NCBI GenBank assembly: GCA_963822985.1
Contig: CAWGJU010000011.1
Location: forward strand, 97,530-161,529
Source of the DNA: Thermohalobaculum sp963822985
GTDB lineage: Bacteria > Pseudomonadota > Alphaproteobacteria > Rhodobacterales > Rhodobacteraceae
Direction: 5' to 3'
Length of the DNA: 64,000 bases
The translations under genes and the position numbers were made by a program. This document shows, in pieces, positions 18,053-27,794 of the stretch (its first letter is position 1; every line of letters begins with the position of its first letter). The notes beneath the pieces are model-generated. The model did not search any database. It saw nothing but the letters and a program-made list of their open reading frames with translations, and was not told where the DNA came from.

Positions 18053-19974
18053 CTATTGCGACTGCTGGGTGCTCCCGCCGAGCGACTCGATCAGCCCGCG
18101 GACCACGTCGGTGCCCTCGGTGATCAGCGCGCCCTGCTGCGCCTGGTTCGTCTCCTGCACGATGCCGACTACGGTCTGGCGGTCGAGATAGCCGGTCGGC
18201 TGGATGCCGCGGCTGGCCTGGTACGCCTCCATCGGCGCCGCGCGTGCGCTCGTCGAACTGGCCGTCAATCGGCCCCGGCTCGAAGCCGAGCGAGCGCAGC
18301 CGCTGCTCGACCGACTGCCGGTCGCGCGTGTTCAGCCCCAGCGCCGTCTCGCCCCGTTCTGCGCCGCTCGGCTGTGCCGCTCCGCTCTGCTGGCCCGGCG
18401 CGATCTGCCCGCTCTGCTGAGACCCGCTCCGCGGCTGGGCGCTGGCCGTGGCCTCGATCTCCTCCAGCCGCGCCCGTGCCTCGTCGCGCCAGACGCCCTG
18501 CGGATAGGCGGACAGATAGGCGCGATAGGCGCTCGAGCGGTATCGGCCCGGCGCGCCTGCCTGGAACTGCGCGGCGCTCGTCGCTCAGCTGCCGGTCCGT
18601 CTGGGCATCGGCCATGGAGTCGAGCGCCGCGCGAGCCTCGGCTGCGTGCAGGCCCTGCGGATAGCGCGCGAGATAGGCGCGATAGCCGGCCGCTGTGCCA
18701 TCGGCGCCCGTCGCCGCCCAATAGCCGTTGTCCTCGGCTTCGGCGACGCGCCGCTGCTCGGCCTCGCGCTCGCGTTGGGCGGCCAGCGCCTGCTCGCCCG
18801 CCGCCGACAGGCGGTCGAGGCTCGCGCGGCTCAGATAGCCGGTCGCCGCCGAACCCCTGCGTGCGCTGCCAGTTGCGCAGCGCCTCGCGCGTGTTCGGGC
18901 CCATCACGCCGTCGACGCTGCCCGGCTCGAAGCCCGTCGCGCGCAGCCATTGCTGCACCTGCCGGATGCGGTCCGGGCCGAAGGTTCAGGGCCTCCTCGC
19001 CCTGCGACTCCGGATTGGCCTGCCCGCTGCGCCGCGCTGCCCGTCTGCTGGCCCGTCTGCTGGCCGCTCCTGCGCTTCCGCCTCGCTGTCGAGCCGGTCG
19101 CGGGCGAACTCGGCGAAGACGCCGTCCGGATAGCGGTCGAGATATGCGCGATAATCCTCGGCGTTGCCCGGAGCGCTCGGCCGTCCGCCAATAGGCGAGC
19201 TCGATCTCCTGCTCGAGATCGCTGCCCTGCTCGGCCCGGGCTCGGCTCGGGCTGCGGCGCGAGGACGAGCGCCGTCCTGCCGGTTCGCCGCCGTGACCCA
19301 GAGTCGGCGCAGCCGACCTCGTCGGCCGTCGCCATCACCTCGGCGCCGGGCGCCAGGAAGCGGTCGACGACCGCCGCGCGAAAGGGCTGTCGCGGTCGGG
19401 CGAGCGGCGGATCGCCTGCCCCGGCGGCGCGGCCGAGACGATGACGACGCCCTCGGGGGCGCCTCGATCGAGGCGAGCCCCGGCTCGACGAAGGGCGTCG
19501 GCGAGAACCCGTCGAGCTGGGCGCCGTCGATGAAGACGACGCCCTGCGTCCGAGGCCATCCTCGGCGATGCGCAGCACCAGCTCGAGCGGCACCCCGTCG
19601 AACAGCACCTGCGACCAGCGAACCCGTCTGCCTGGTCGATCGGCGCCAGATAGGTGCGCCCGCCGGTGCGCAGCGCATGGCCGGAATAGTAGATCAGGAC
19701 GTCCTCGGCGCCCGCCGCGGTCTCGGCAAAGCTGTTCAGCGCCTCGCGCATCTCGGCGCGGTCGAGGTCGACCGAGACGCTGACCTCCCAGCCCGCCTGC
19801 GCGCAGCGCCTCGGCGACCGAGCGCACGTCGCGCACCGCCGTCTGCGCCTCGGGCGCGTTCTGATAGGCGCCGTTGCCGATCAGCAGCGCCTGGCGCTCC
19901 TGCGCCGCCGGCCATGCCCGCGCCGCGCCAGCCGCGAGGATCAGCGCCATTCCGGCTGCCAGCACTCGCTTCAT
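18053..19974 (-). CDS. Caspase-like (peptidase C14) protein lacking the catalytic cysteine, with peptidoglycan-binding domains; many frameshifts
   Basis: The start MKRVLAAGMALILAAGAARA at 19974 is a signal peptide. It is followed by a caspase p20-like domain (ERQALLIGNGAYQNAPEA) with the catalytic histidine in IYYSGHALRTGG (about residue 99). The position where family members have the DACR-type cysteine reads VVFIDGAQLDGFSPTPF, so the nucleophile is missing. Downstream are repeats of the type YRAYLDRYPDGVFAEFARDR, and two PG_binding_1 domains: RIRQVQQWLRATGFEPGSVD with MGPNTREALRNWQRTQGF, then EQRLRSLGFEPGPIDG. It ends at TAG 18053. The frame changes at least eight times, so the full span is a reconstruction. 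Probable periplasmic scaffold or cell-wall-binding protein. Confidence 0.75.
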
Positions 19975-20068
19975 CGCTCTCTCTCCTAAGCAATCGCGTC
20001 CGCACTCGTGTATCTAACGCCGCTGGCCGAGCGCTTCCGTTCGTCGGGAGGCGGGGTCGGCGGGCGGA

Positions 20069-21083
20069 TCAGCGGCTGCGCGGCTCCTGCCGCCAGGACT
20101 TCAGCGCGCGCAGCACGACGCCCGAGGCGTTCGGCCGGGCGATCTCGGCGAAGGGCATCGGCCGGCAGACATCCATGGCGGCGACGCCGACCCGCGCCGT
20201 CAGCGCGCCGTTCACCGCGCCCTCGCCGAAGCGACGCGAGAGCCTGGCCAGCATGTGGCCGCCGATCAGCGGCCCGAGCATGTCGTCGGCGACCGCCACC
20301 GCCCCCGTCGCGATCAGATGCGCGGCGACCGCGCGCAGCAGCCGCCACGAGCCGAGCCAGCCGGCGCGCCCGCCATAGATCTCGGCGATCTCGCGCAGCA
20401 TGCGCAGGTTGCGCGTCAGCGCGACGGCACGTCGATCAGCGCCAGCGGGATCATTGCCGTCGAGGTCGCCACGTCCCGGCTGGCGCGCATGATGGCGGCC
20501 TCGGCGGCGGCGTCGAGCGGCGCCATCAGCGTCTGCTCGGCAATGGCCAGCCGCGCCGGCGACATCGGGCGTGTCGGCGGCGGCCTCGGCCAGCCGCTGG
20601 CGGCCCCAGGCGAGGTCGGGCCGGCCGCGATAGAGCGTGTCGAGGCCGCGTTCAGCAGCGCCTCGGTGGCCGCGGGCGAGCCGGTCTCGCGCGCCTCGAC
20701 GGCACGCGCCCGCAGCGTCTCGATGCGGCCGAGCCGGGCCAGCGCCGCCAATTCGCGCAGGCAGATCGCCGCCAGCACGACGCCCGAGCGCGACCAGCAG
20801 CGCCAGCCCGACCGAGCCGAGCAGCGGGTTGCGCTGCGAAAAGCGCCGCGACGAATTCGGTCAGCGCGACGCCCAGCACCAGCGACAGCAGCGCGCCCGC
20901 AGCGCCAGGAAGCGCGCTGCCGAGCCCCCAGCGCCGCCCGCGCGCGGCGAATGCCAGCGCCTTCTCGGCCGCCGGCGGCGCCGGGATCGTCGAGCGGCGG
21001 CGCCTCGGCCGGGCTCGGCGCCTCGGGCAGCGCGGTCTGGTCGACCTCGAGGATCAGCGGCCCGTGCGGAGGTCGCGTTTCAT
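20069..21083 (-). CDS. YcjF-like DUF697/TIGR01620 membrane protein, frameshifted
   Basis: It begins MKRDLRTG at 21083, followed in the corrected frame by PLILEVDQTALPEAPSPAEA and a proline-rich linker. Hydrophobic segments around 20770-20930 follow, then helical pieces such as AALARLGRIETLRARAVEAR and RLAIAEQTLMAPLDAAAEAA. The well-preserved end is MLREIAEIYGGRAGWLGSWR, VAAHLIATGAVAVADDMLG and SRRFGEGAVNGALTARVGVA, typical of the DUF697 inner-membrane family. At least four frame changes lie between 20415 and 21075. Its partner ycjX-like gene ends 13 bases upstream, the normal pairing. The role of the pair is unknown; in enterobacteria they belong to the stress (psp) regulon. Confidence 0.78.
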
Positions 21084-21096
21084 TGCCAATGGGCGG

Positions 21097-22550
21097 TCAC
21101 TCCAGCCTGTCGCCGACCAGGAACTCGATCGCCCGGTCCAGCCGGATATGCGGCGGCCCGTCGTCACCGCCCTGGCCGCCCGCCGACCAGCGGGGCGGGG
21201 CGAAGGTCGGCCGCGCGAAATCGGCGCCGTCCCACAGCGCGGGCGCCTCGCCGGGCTTGCCCGGGCCGGCCTGGGCCAGCAGCGCCGGCACGTCCTCGGG
21301 CAGCCGGCCGGGGAACAGCGCCACCTCCTTGCCGTCCGCGGCGCGGCGGCCGCGCACGACGCCGATCTGCCGCCCGTCATGCGCGATCGTCTGCTCGGCG
21401 CTGGCGCGCACGGCGGCGATCGCCATGGCGGCGGTCTCGGCGCCGCGGTACTGCGCCCGCCGCGCCGCCTCGGCCAGCATCGCCTCGACCAGCCGCGTCA
21501 GCGCGGGATGCTGCTCGTGGTGCAGATGGTCGGCCTTGGAGGCGACGAACAGCAGCCGGTCGATGCGCCGGCCGCCCAGCACGCGGTCGAGCCAGCTGTT
21601 CTCGCCATGCCGGAAGCAGGCGAGCGTCGCCGCCATGGCCTGCGTCAGGTCGCCGAGCGCGCGCGGCCCCGACGCAAGCGCGCCCAGCGCGTCGACCAGC
21701 ACGACCTGCCGGTCCAGCCTGGCGAAATGGTTGCGGAAGAACGGCCGCACGACGACGCGCTTGTACGCCTCGAACCGCCGCTCGAACTCGCCCCACAACG
21801 TGCCGCGCCCGGCGCGCGCCGGCCGCGGCAAGCGGCGCGAAGGTCAGCGCCGGCGAGCCTTCCAGCTCGCCCGGCATCAGGAACCGCCCCGGCGCGAAGG
21901 ACGACAGGCCCGCCGCCCGCGCATGCGCCAGATAGGCGCGATAGCGCTCGGCCAGCCCCGCGGCGACCGGCTCGTCGAGCGGCCCGCCCGGGTCGATCTC
22001 GGGCAGCCGCTCGGTATAGACGCGCGCGGCCTCGGCGCGCGCCGGGCTCTCGGCCGCGGCCAGCGCCTCGGCCGACCAATCGCCATAGGATTTGTCCAGC
22101 AGAGGCAGGTCGAGCAGCCACTCGCCTGGATAGTCGACGATGTCGAGATGCAGCGTGCGCACGCCCGTGAGGAACGAGAAGACGCCGCCCGGCTGCACCT
22201 TCATCGACAGGCGCAGCTGGCTGATCTGCCGCGTCGACTCGGGCCAGTGCGGCTCCGGCCCCGTCAGCGCCGCCGAGATGCTCCTCATAGGCAAAGCGCG
22301 GCACCTCGGGGTCTGGCTGCGGCTGCAGCATGGCGGCGAGGATGCGCCCCTCGGCCTCGGCTTTCAGCAGGCGCATGCGGCCGCGGTGCAGCAGGCTCGC
22401 GACCAGCGCGGTGATGAACACAGTCTTGCCCGCACCCGAAAGGCCCGGTGACGCCGATCCGCAGCACCGGCTCGAAAATCTCGTCCCATGCCGCGGCGCG
22501 CCCGGTCGATGCCCGCCCAGCAGGTCGTCAGCCAAGTCGCCGATGCCCAA
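21097..22550 (-). CDS. YcjX-like P-loop NTPase, frameshifted
   Basis: In the corrected frame the protein begins LGIGDLADDLLAGIDRARR at a TTG (22550) that has ggagag ten bases upstream. The P-loop is GVTGLSGAGKTVFITALVAS. Later conserved blocks are RTLHLDIVDYPGEWLLDLPL, FAPGRFLMPGELEGSPALTF and RLDRQVVLVDALGALASGP, and the C-terminus ends in IEFLVGDRLE. Frame changes lie near 22450-22510, 22275 and 21830. YcjX proteins are GTPase/ATPase-like and partner the DUF697 protein encoded next. An ATG cannot be found in a suitable place, hence the TTG choice. The gene is divergent from truA. Confidence 0.8.
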
Positions 22551-22657
22551 CCGCCACTCTCCCGTGCCTCGCGCCGCCCTATATGCGGGCCGACCCAAGG
22601 CCCCGCAATGGAGGCAACGCCTTGCCGGCGGCAAGGCCTTTGCGGCAGGCAGGCGCC

Positions 22658-23411
22658 ATGCCGCGCTTCAAGCTGACGCTCGAATACCATGGCGGGCCGT
22701 TCGTCGGCTGGCAGCGGCAGGCGACCGGGCCGTCGGTGCAGGCGGCGCTCGAGGCGGCGCTGGCGCGGCTCGGCGAGGCGGCGACGGTGACCGGCGCGGG
22801 CCGCACCGATGCCGGCGTGCACGCGTTGGGCCAGGTGGCGCATGCCGACCTCGGCCGCGACTGGCAGCCCTTCCGGCTGGCCGAGGCGATGAACCACCAT
22901 TTGCGGCCCGCCCCGGTCGCCGTGCTGGCGGCCGAGCGGGTGGCGGACGATTTCCACGCCCGCTTCGGCGCGGTCCGCCGGCACTACGTATATCGCATCA
23001 TCTGCCGGCGCGCGCCGCTGACGCTGCAGGCGGGGCTCGCCTGGCGCATCGGCTACGCCCTCGACGTGGACGCGATGCGCGAGGCCGCGGCGGCGCTGAC
23101 CGGCCGGCACGACTTCACGACCTTCCGCTCGGCGCAGTGCCAGGCGGCTCTCGCCCGTCAAGACGCTCGATACCATCGAGATCGAGCGCACTGGGCCTTC
23201 GGGCGAAGAGATCGCCATCCGCCTTCGCGCCCGCAGCTTCCTACACAACCAGGTGCGAAGCATCGTCGGCACGTTCGAGCGCGTCGGCGCCGGCCGTTGG
23301 CCTGCCGCCCGCGTCGCCGAGGCGCTCGCCGCGCGCGACCGCGCGGCCTGCGGCCCCGTCGCGCCGCCGGACGGGCTCTATCTCACCGCCGTCGAGTACA
23401 CCGCCGACTAA
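22658..23411 (+). CDS. truA: tRNA pseudouridine(38-40) synthase TruA, one frameshift
   Basis: The N-terminus MPRFKLTLEYHGGPFVGWQR and the catalytic motif TGAGRTDAGVHALGQVAH (Asp nucleophile) identify TruA, which makes pseudouridine at positions 38-40 of the tRNA anticodon arm. RHYVYRIICRRAPLTLQAGL follows, and after a frame change near 23155 the C-terminal part reads SPVKTLDTIEIERTGPSGEE and FLHNQVRSIVGTFERVGAGR. The stop at 23409-23411 overlaps the stop of the convergent baeRF gene. With the single base corrected the protein has the normal length of about 250 residues. Confidence 0.93.
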
Positions 23412-24544
23412 GCCGGATAGCGATAGGCGGCGGCCAGCACCGTGCCCTCGCCGGCGTGGTCGCCGAGCGAAAACACGTCGCCGCCATTGCGCAGCGTCTC
23501 GACGATGGCGCGGTCGACCAGATCGTCGGGCCCGTCCTCGTCCGGCGTCGCGGCGAGGCTGTTCGCGTCGAACCGGCCCGGCAGCCTGGCCCCCGTGCGC
23601 GCGAAGAGGTGCGCCACGCGCCCCGCCGCGGCCGAGGTGACGATATCGGCCGGGTCCTCGCTGGCCTCGCGGTCGCCGCGGCCGAGCGACTGGGCCACCT
23701 TGTCCCAGGCCTCGGCCCGGCGCCGCTCGACGGCGCGCAGCAGGCAGCCGGCGGCCTCGTCGCGCAGCCGCGCCTCGTCCAAATCGTCCGGGTGGGTGGT
23801 GATGCCCTCATTGGCCAGGAACGGATACTCGGCATTCTCGCGAATCATGCCGTAGAGCCGCTCATCCGCCGCCACCACCAGCGGCACGTTCTGGCCGCTC
23901 AGATGCTGCCCCGCCGCGTTGGCCAGCGCGTTGGCGTAGAGGCGCAGGTCGTCCTCGTGGTCCTGCCGCCAATCATCGCCGCCCATGCTGTGGTGCGAGA
24001 TCCCGGCGTCCTCGCGGCCCTTGATGTTGCCCTTCTCCTGCAGGTCGGTGAATTTCTTGAAGTCGGCCAGCGACTCCGGCAGAGCGTCGACCGTCTCCTC
24101 GCGCAGCGCCCCGCCCTGCGCGCGGTAGAGGCAGGCGCGGTCCTTGGTCGCCAGCAGGATCGCATGCTCGGGCGTCATCTCGAGCGAGGCGAGCAGCGGC
24201 GCCAGCCGGAAGCGCGTCCCCGCATGGATGCCCGTCTCGTCGAAACGGGCATCGACGATCTCGGTCAGATCGGGCGCGATGAAGACGGCGACGTGCCGGT
24301 CATGCCCGCCGACCACATCGTCATAGTCGAGCCCGTCCACCCGCTCGCGCACCGCCCGGACGGCGTCGTCCTCGGCGCCGACGAGGTCGATCGCCTCCTC
24401 GGCCGCGGCCTTGGCGTTCTTCAGCGCGATGCGGATCTGGTCGTGCTCGCCGCCGCCGGCCGCCACCTCCAGATACATGCTCAGGCAGAGCGGCGCCTCG
24501 CGCGCCGCCAGGTCGCGCAACAGATGCTCGTTGAGCGGTCGCAT
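23408..24544 (-). CDS. Bacterial archaeo-eukaryotic release-factor-like (baeRF) protein
   Basis: From ATG 24544 the product has 378 residues and reads MRPLNEHLLRDLAAREAPLC then LSMYLEVAAGGGEHDQIRIA. A central segment, ILLATKDRACLYRAQGGALR, is followed by the insert GREDAGISHHSMGGDDWRQD, then VPLVVAADERLYGMIRENAE and VDRAIVETLRNGGDVFSLGD. This is the layout of bacterial homologues of eRF1/Pelota (baeRF families), thought to interact with stalled ribosomes. The insert is long and acidic. An upstream extension is possible in frame, but the ATG preceded by aaggaggg is convincing. It converges with truA. Confidence 0.75.
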   Translation of the reverse strand: MRPLNEHLLRDLAAREAPLCLSMYLEVAAGGGEHDQIRIALKNAKAAAEEAIDLVGAEDDAVRAVRERVDGLDYDDVVGGHDRHVAVFIAPDLTEIVDARFDETGIHAGTRFRLAPLLASLEMTPEHAILLATKDRACLYRAQGGALREETVDALPESLADFKKFTDLQEKGNIKGREDAGISHHSMGGDDWRQDHEDDLRLYANALANAAGQHLSGQNVPLVVAADERLYGMIRENAEYPFLANEGITTHPDDLDEARLRDEAAGCLLRAVERRRAEAWDKVAQSLGRGDREASEDPADIVTSAAAGRVAHLFARTGARLPGRFDANSLAATPDEDGPDDLVDRAIVETLRNGGDVFSLGDHAGEGTVLAAAYRYPA

Positions 24545-24729
24545 GGTCCCTCCTTTGACGTGTCCGGTCGGAAACCGACAGCCGCGCCGCCCGTTCCCGC
24601 AGCCGCCCGACGACGCCGGTCGATGGCGCGACGGCCCGCCCGACCCACCCCGACCCACGAAGCCTCGCCCCTCGTCGCCCCGCCTTCTCCGGGGGCGATG
24701 CGCGCCAGGCGCGGCAGACGCCGCGCCTC

Positions 24730-25620
24730 TCAGCGCAGCAACGCCTCGACCTCCGGCCAGGCCAGCGGGTCGGCCGCGACCTTGTCCCGCACGAAAACGT
24801 CGGCAAAGCCCAGCACCCGGCCCGCGACGTCGACCAGGTAGGCCGGCGCGTCCCCCGTAAAGGGACAGATCGCGTTCTCGGCCGCCCGACTCTCGACCGC
24901 CCGGCCGACCAGGGCCGGCGCACACGGATCGGCACGCTCGTCCAAAGCGAGCTCGTACTGCGGCTGCACATGCCCGTCAGCGATCGCCATGGCGCGCCAG
25001 CGCCTGACGGAGGCATGGCCGAGCAGCGCCGCCACATAGGCCATGTCGGCGTCGCCCATCTTGAGGTCATAGGTCGCGACCCGGCTCGCCACCGGCGCGA
25101 ACATGGCGTCCACCGCGCAGAACGCGCCGAACATGAACGGCCCCTCGCCAGCCCGCAGGCTCCGCGCATGGGCCCAGATCTCGGCCAGCCGGTCGAGATC
25201 GACGCGCACCTCCGCATCGGCCTCGAAGCCCGCATAGCTCCGGCGCATGTTCATCGGGCAGGCGTTCCGCAGCGCCCTGAAGCCCGCATGCATCTCGGCC
25301 GCGAGGCTCCGTGCCGTCATACGCGCCGCCATGCGCGCCGCGCCCCCCGGCCAGAGCCCGGCCCGGGGGTGGCGCTCGTGCACCGTCTCGGCGATCGCCA
25401 GCGTCTCCCAGACCATCGTGTGGCACTGTGCCCCGTCCGCCACCGCAAGGGCCGGGACGAGGCGCGAGGGCGTCATCTCGGCCCGCAATGCCTCGAATGC
25501 GGGCGTGCGCATATGCGCGCAGCGCATGGTGAACGGAATGCCGAAGGCGTCCAGCATCAACCAGCCGCGCAGTGACCAGCTTGAATACGCATAATCACCT
25601 ATGAAAAGCGTGAGCTGCAT
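24730..25620 (-). CDS. Glutathione S-transferase family protein
   Basis: The 296-residue protein starts MQLTLFIGDYAYSSWSLRGW, the N-terminal thioredoxin-like strand with the SSWSLR catalytic serine pattern seen in many alphaproteobacterial GSTs. It has the cis-proline region SRLVPALAVADGAQCHTMVW with the glutathione-contacting W/E pair, and an all-helical C-terminal domain (MFGAFCAVDAMFAPVASRVA). A C-terminal extension of about 70 residues (AENAICPFTGDAPAYLVDVA) goes beyond the usual 220-residue GST length. It is divergent from rpoH. The substrate is unknown. Confidence 0.88.
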   Translation of the reverse strand: MQLTLFIGDYAYSSWSLRGWLMLDAFGIPFTMRCAHMRTPAFEALRAEMTPSRLVPALAVADGAQCHTMVWETLAIAETVHERHPRAGLWPGGAARMAARMTARSLAAEMHAGFRALRNACPMNMRRSYAGFEADAEVRVDLDRLAEIWAHARSLRAGEGPFMFGAFCAVDAMFAPVASRVATYDLKMGDADMAYVAALLGHASVRRWRAMAIADGHVQPQYELALDERADPCAPALVGRAVESRAAENAICPFTGDAPAYLVDVAGRVLGFADVFVRDKVAADPLAWPEVEALLR

Positions 25621-25778
25621 CTGTTCCTCCCTCTCCCTTTACATCGCACGGACCTATCCTAGAGTTTCGCTGCGACGTGGCGCCGCGGCGGTTGACGGAA
25701 AGTTTACTTTCGCTTGGCGGCGCGAACGGTGCTCTATGTCGGGGAGTACGCAGCGGATTGCACCTGCAGGAGCCCGGC

Positions 25779-26651
25779 ATGAGAGACACTCCCACGTCGA
25801 GTACCATCGCCCGCCACGCCATGACGGCGGAGTTGCTGGACGCCGAGACCGAGCGCGAGCTCGCCCGGCGCTGGCGCGACGAGGGCGATGACGAGGCGCT
25901 GCACCGCCTGGTGACGGCTTATCTTCGCCTCGCCATCGCCATGGCGGCGAAATACCGGCGCTATGGCGCATCGATGTCGGACCTCGTTCAGGAGGCGAAT
26001 ATCGGCCTGCTGAAGGCGGCGTCGAAGTTCGATCCCGACCGCGGCGTGCGATTCTCCACCTATGCCGTTTGGTGGATCAAGGCATCGATCCAAGACTTTG
26101 TCATGCGCAACTGGTCGATGGTGCGCACGGGCTCGACCTCGAGTCAGAAGTCGCTGTTCTTCAACCTGCGGCGGGTGCGCGCGCAGATCGAGCGCGAGGG
26201 GGGTGACCTCGGCGGCCACGAGATCCGCCGCGAGATCGCCGAGGAGCTCGGCGTGCCGCTGCGTGATGTCGAGATGATGGAGGGCCGGCTTTCGGGCTCG
26301 GACTTCTCGCTCAACGCCCAGCAGTCGAGCGGCGACGAGGGACGCGAATGGGTCGAGACGCTCGAGGACGAGGCACCGCGCGCCGACGAGATGGTGGCGC
26401 GCCAGGCCGACACCGCCACGGTGCGCGGCTGGCTGACCGAGGCATTCGGCGCGCTGAACGAGCGCGAGCGCGTCATCATCGCCGCCCGCAAGCTGCAGGA
26501 CACGCCGGAGACGCTCGAGAGCCTCGGGCGCAAGTTCAAGCTCTCGAAGGAGCGCATCCGACAGCTCGAGGAACAGGCGCTTCGCAAGATGCGCACCCGC
26601 CTCGAGGCCCGGCACGGCGCCGCCGTCAGCGAGCTCGTCACCTCGCTCTGA
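25779..26651 (+). CDS. rpoH: Heat-shock RNA polymerase sigma factor, RpoH type
   Basis: The 290-residue protein contains sigma region 2 (LRLAIAMAAKYRRYGASMSD then LVQEANIGLLKAASKFDPDR and FSTYAVWWIKASIQDFVMRN), the RpoH box QKSLFFNLRRVRAQIER that distinguishes sigma-32 from RpoD, and region 4 (LNERERVIIAARKLQD, then KFKLSKERIRQLEEQALRKM). The sequence resembles the RpoHII branch of alphaproteobacteria, which shares stress promoters with RpoHI. The ATG at 25779 follows aggagcccggc. Upstream, at 25698-25711, is a perfect palindrome (GAAAGTTTACTTTC). Two hairpins follow the stop. Confidence 0.93.
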   Translation: MRDTPTSSTIARHAMTAELLDAETERELARRWRDEGDDEALHRLVTAYLRLAIAMAAKYRRYGASMSDLVQEANIGLLKAASKFDPDRGVRFSTYAVWWIKASIQDFVMRNWSMVRTGSTSSQKSLFFNLRRVRAQIEREGGDLGGHEIRREIAEELGVPLRDVEMMEGRLSGSDFSLNAQQSSGDEGREWVETLEDEAPRADEMVARQADTATVRGWLTEAFGALNERERVIIAARKLQDTPETLESLGRKFKLSKERIRQLEEQALRKMRTRLEARHGAAVSELVTSL

Positions 26652-26677
26652 GCTGCCCCGGCCACCACGGGCAATCG

Positions 26678-26704
26678 GAATGCGCGGCTGGTCGCCGCGC
26701 ATTC
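26678..26704 (+). terminator. Hairpin downstream of rpoH
   Basis: A perfect 11-base stem, GAATGCGCGGC at 26678-26688 and GCCGCGCATTC at 26694-26704 with the loop TGGTC, lies 27 bases after the rpoH stop. There is no T-run after it, so if it terminates transcription it is of the weak or Rho-assisted kind. A second hairpin (CCTCGGCC with GGCCGAGG) follows near 26714-26742. Confidence 0.6.
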
Positions 26705-26986
26705 GACAAGCCCTCGGCCTGCGCTCCGCGTCGGCCGAGGAGGCCTAGCCGCGTGCGTAGCGGCACCTCGCGCCGTGCATTTTGCCTCGGCTGCCGCAAG
26801 GGGTGCTGGGGAACGCCGGACCGAGGGTCCGGCCGGGCGCGAGTGTCGGCAAGTCGGCAAGCGGGTCGAGGGCAAACGGGCTTCGCCCATTTTTCTTCAG
26901 TGCGTCCGAGACTGGGGCGCGGGGCTCCCTTTGTCCCGTTCGCGGCACCGACCGCGGTCCACCGAAGTGCTTGACCGAAGATCGTG
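26705..26986. other. Intergenic region between rpoH and the DUF72 gene
   Basis: Apart from the second hairpin near 26714-26742 (stem CCTCGGCC/GGCCGAGG), I see no gene or clear regulatory element here. Short frames on both strands lack start signals and family features. The two flanking genes converge on this region. Confidence 0.5.
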
Positions 26987-27781
26987 TCAGGCGGTGCGGT
27001 CAATCAAGGCGATGGCTGCCGCAGGATTGCTGACCTTGTGCCCGCCGATGACGAAGCAGAAAACCTCGCGCGCCGCCGCCTCCGCCGGGGCCGTCAGCAG
27101 CTCGACGCCCTCTGGTGGCGTGCCCGCGGCGAGCGCGGCGAGGGCCCGAGCCCGCCGGTCGAGCGCCGCGGAATCATAGCCAACCGGCTCGCCCTCGCGC
27201 GTGCCCATCAGCCGGACATAGGCGAACTCCGCCGTCGCGTCGGCAATCTCGGGGTAGGGCGAATCGACTGCCCAGACGATGACGACGCCGTGTCGCCGGG
27301 CCAGCTGCACCATTTCCGCCGAGCGGAAGCTCGGATGGCGCAACTCGATCGCGTGCCGGAGCGCCCGGCCGCCGGCTTGCTTCGGCAACAGCGCCAGGAA
27401 GGCGTCGATCTCCTCCGCCTCGAAGCGCTTCGTGGGCGCCAGCTGCCAGTTGATGGGCCCGAGGCTTTCGCCGAGTTCGGTGGCGGCTTTCGCAAACCGC
27501 TGCACGCTCTCGCCCGCTTCGGTCAGTAGCTTGCGGTTGGTGGCGTAGCGCGGCGCCTTGAGCGCGAACACAAAGCCATCGGGCACGGCCTCGCGCCAGG
27601 CCGCGAAGGTCTCGGGCTTTGGCGTGCGGTAGAAGGTCGAATTGATCTCGATGGCGGTCAGCCGCCCCGCCGCATAGGAGAGCTCGTCCTTCTGCGGCAG
27701 GCCTTTGGGGTAGAACGTCTGCCGCCAGGGCTCAAAGTTCCACCCGCCAATGCCGATCCGTATCCGGCCCCGCGCCGCCAT
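26987..27781 (-). CDS. DUF72 (YecE-like) protein
   Basis: The 264-residue protein has the DUF72 layout: RIRIGIGGWNFEPWRQTFYP at the N-terminus, TAIEINSTFYRTPKPETFAA, the middle PINWQLAPTKRFEAEEIDAF, the FRSAEMVQLARRHGVVIVWA block and FAYVRLMGTREGEPVGYD near the end. The fold is a TIM-barrel, but no activity is established for the family. It is transcribed towards rpoH and sits 13 bases downstream of the zinc-ribbon gene on the same strand. Confidence 0.9.
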   Translation of the reverse strand: MAARGRIRIGIGGWNFEPWRQTFYPKGLPQKDELSYAAGRLTAIEINSTFYRTPKPETFAAWREAVPDGFVFALKAPRYATNRKLLTEAGESVQRFAKAATELGESLGPINWQLAPTKRFEAEEIDAFLALLPKQAGGRALRHAIELRHPSFRSAEMVQLARRHGVVIVWAVDSPYPEIADATAEFAYVRLMGTREGEPVGYDSAALDRRARALAALAAGTPPEGVELLTAPAEAAAREVFCFVIGGHKVSNPAAAIALIDRTA

Positions 27782-27794
27782 GGCGACAGGCTGC

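Noticed and set aside
20008..22170. A 720-codon plus-strand frame opposite the ycjF/ycjX genes
   Set aside because: Arg/Ala/Pro-rich shadow; the conserved YcjX P-loop and DUF697 blocks lie on the minus strand.
25690..25720. TTGACG before rpoH as a -35 box
   Set aside because: No acceptable -10 sequence is found at 16-18 bases distance, so I did not annotate a promoter.
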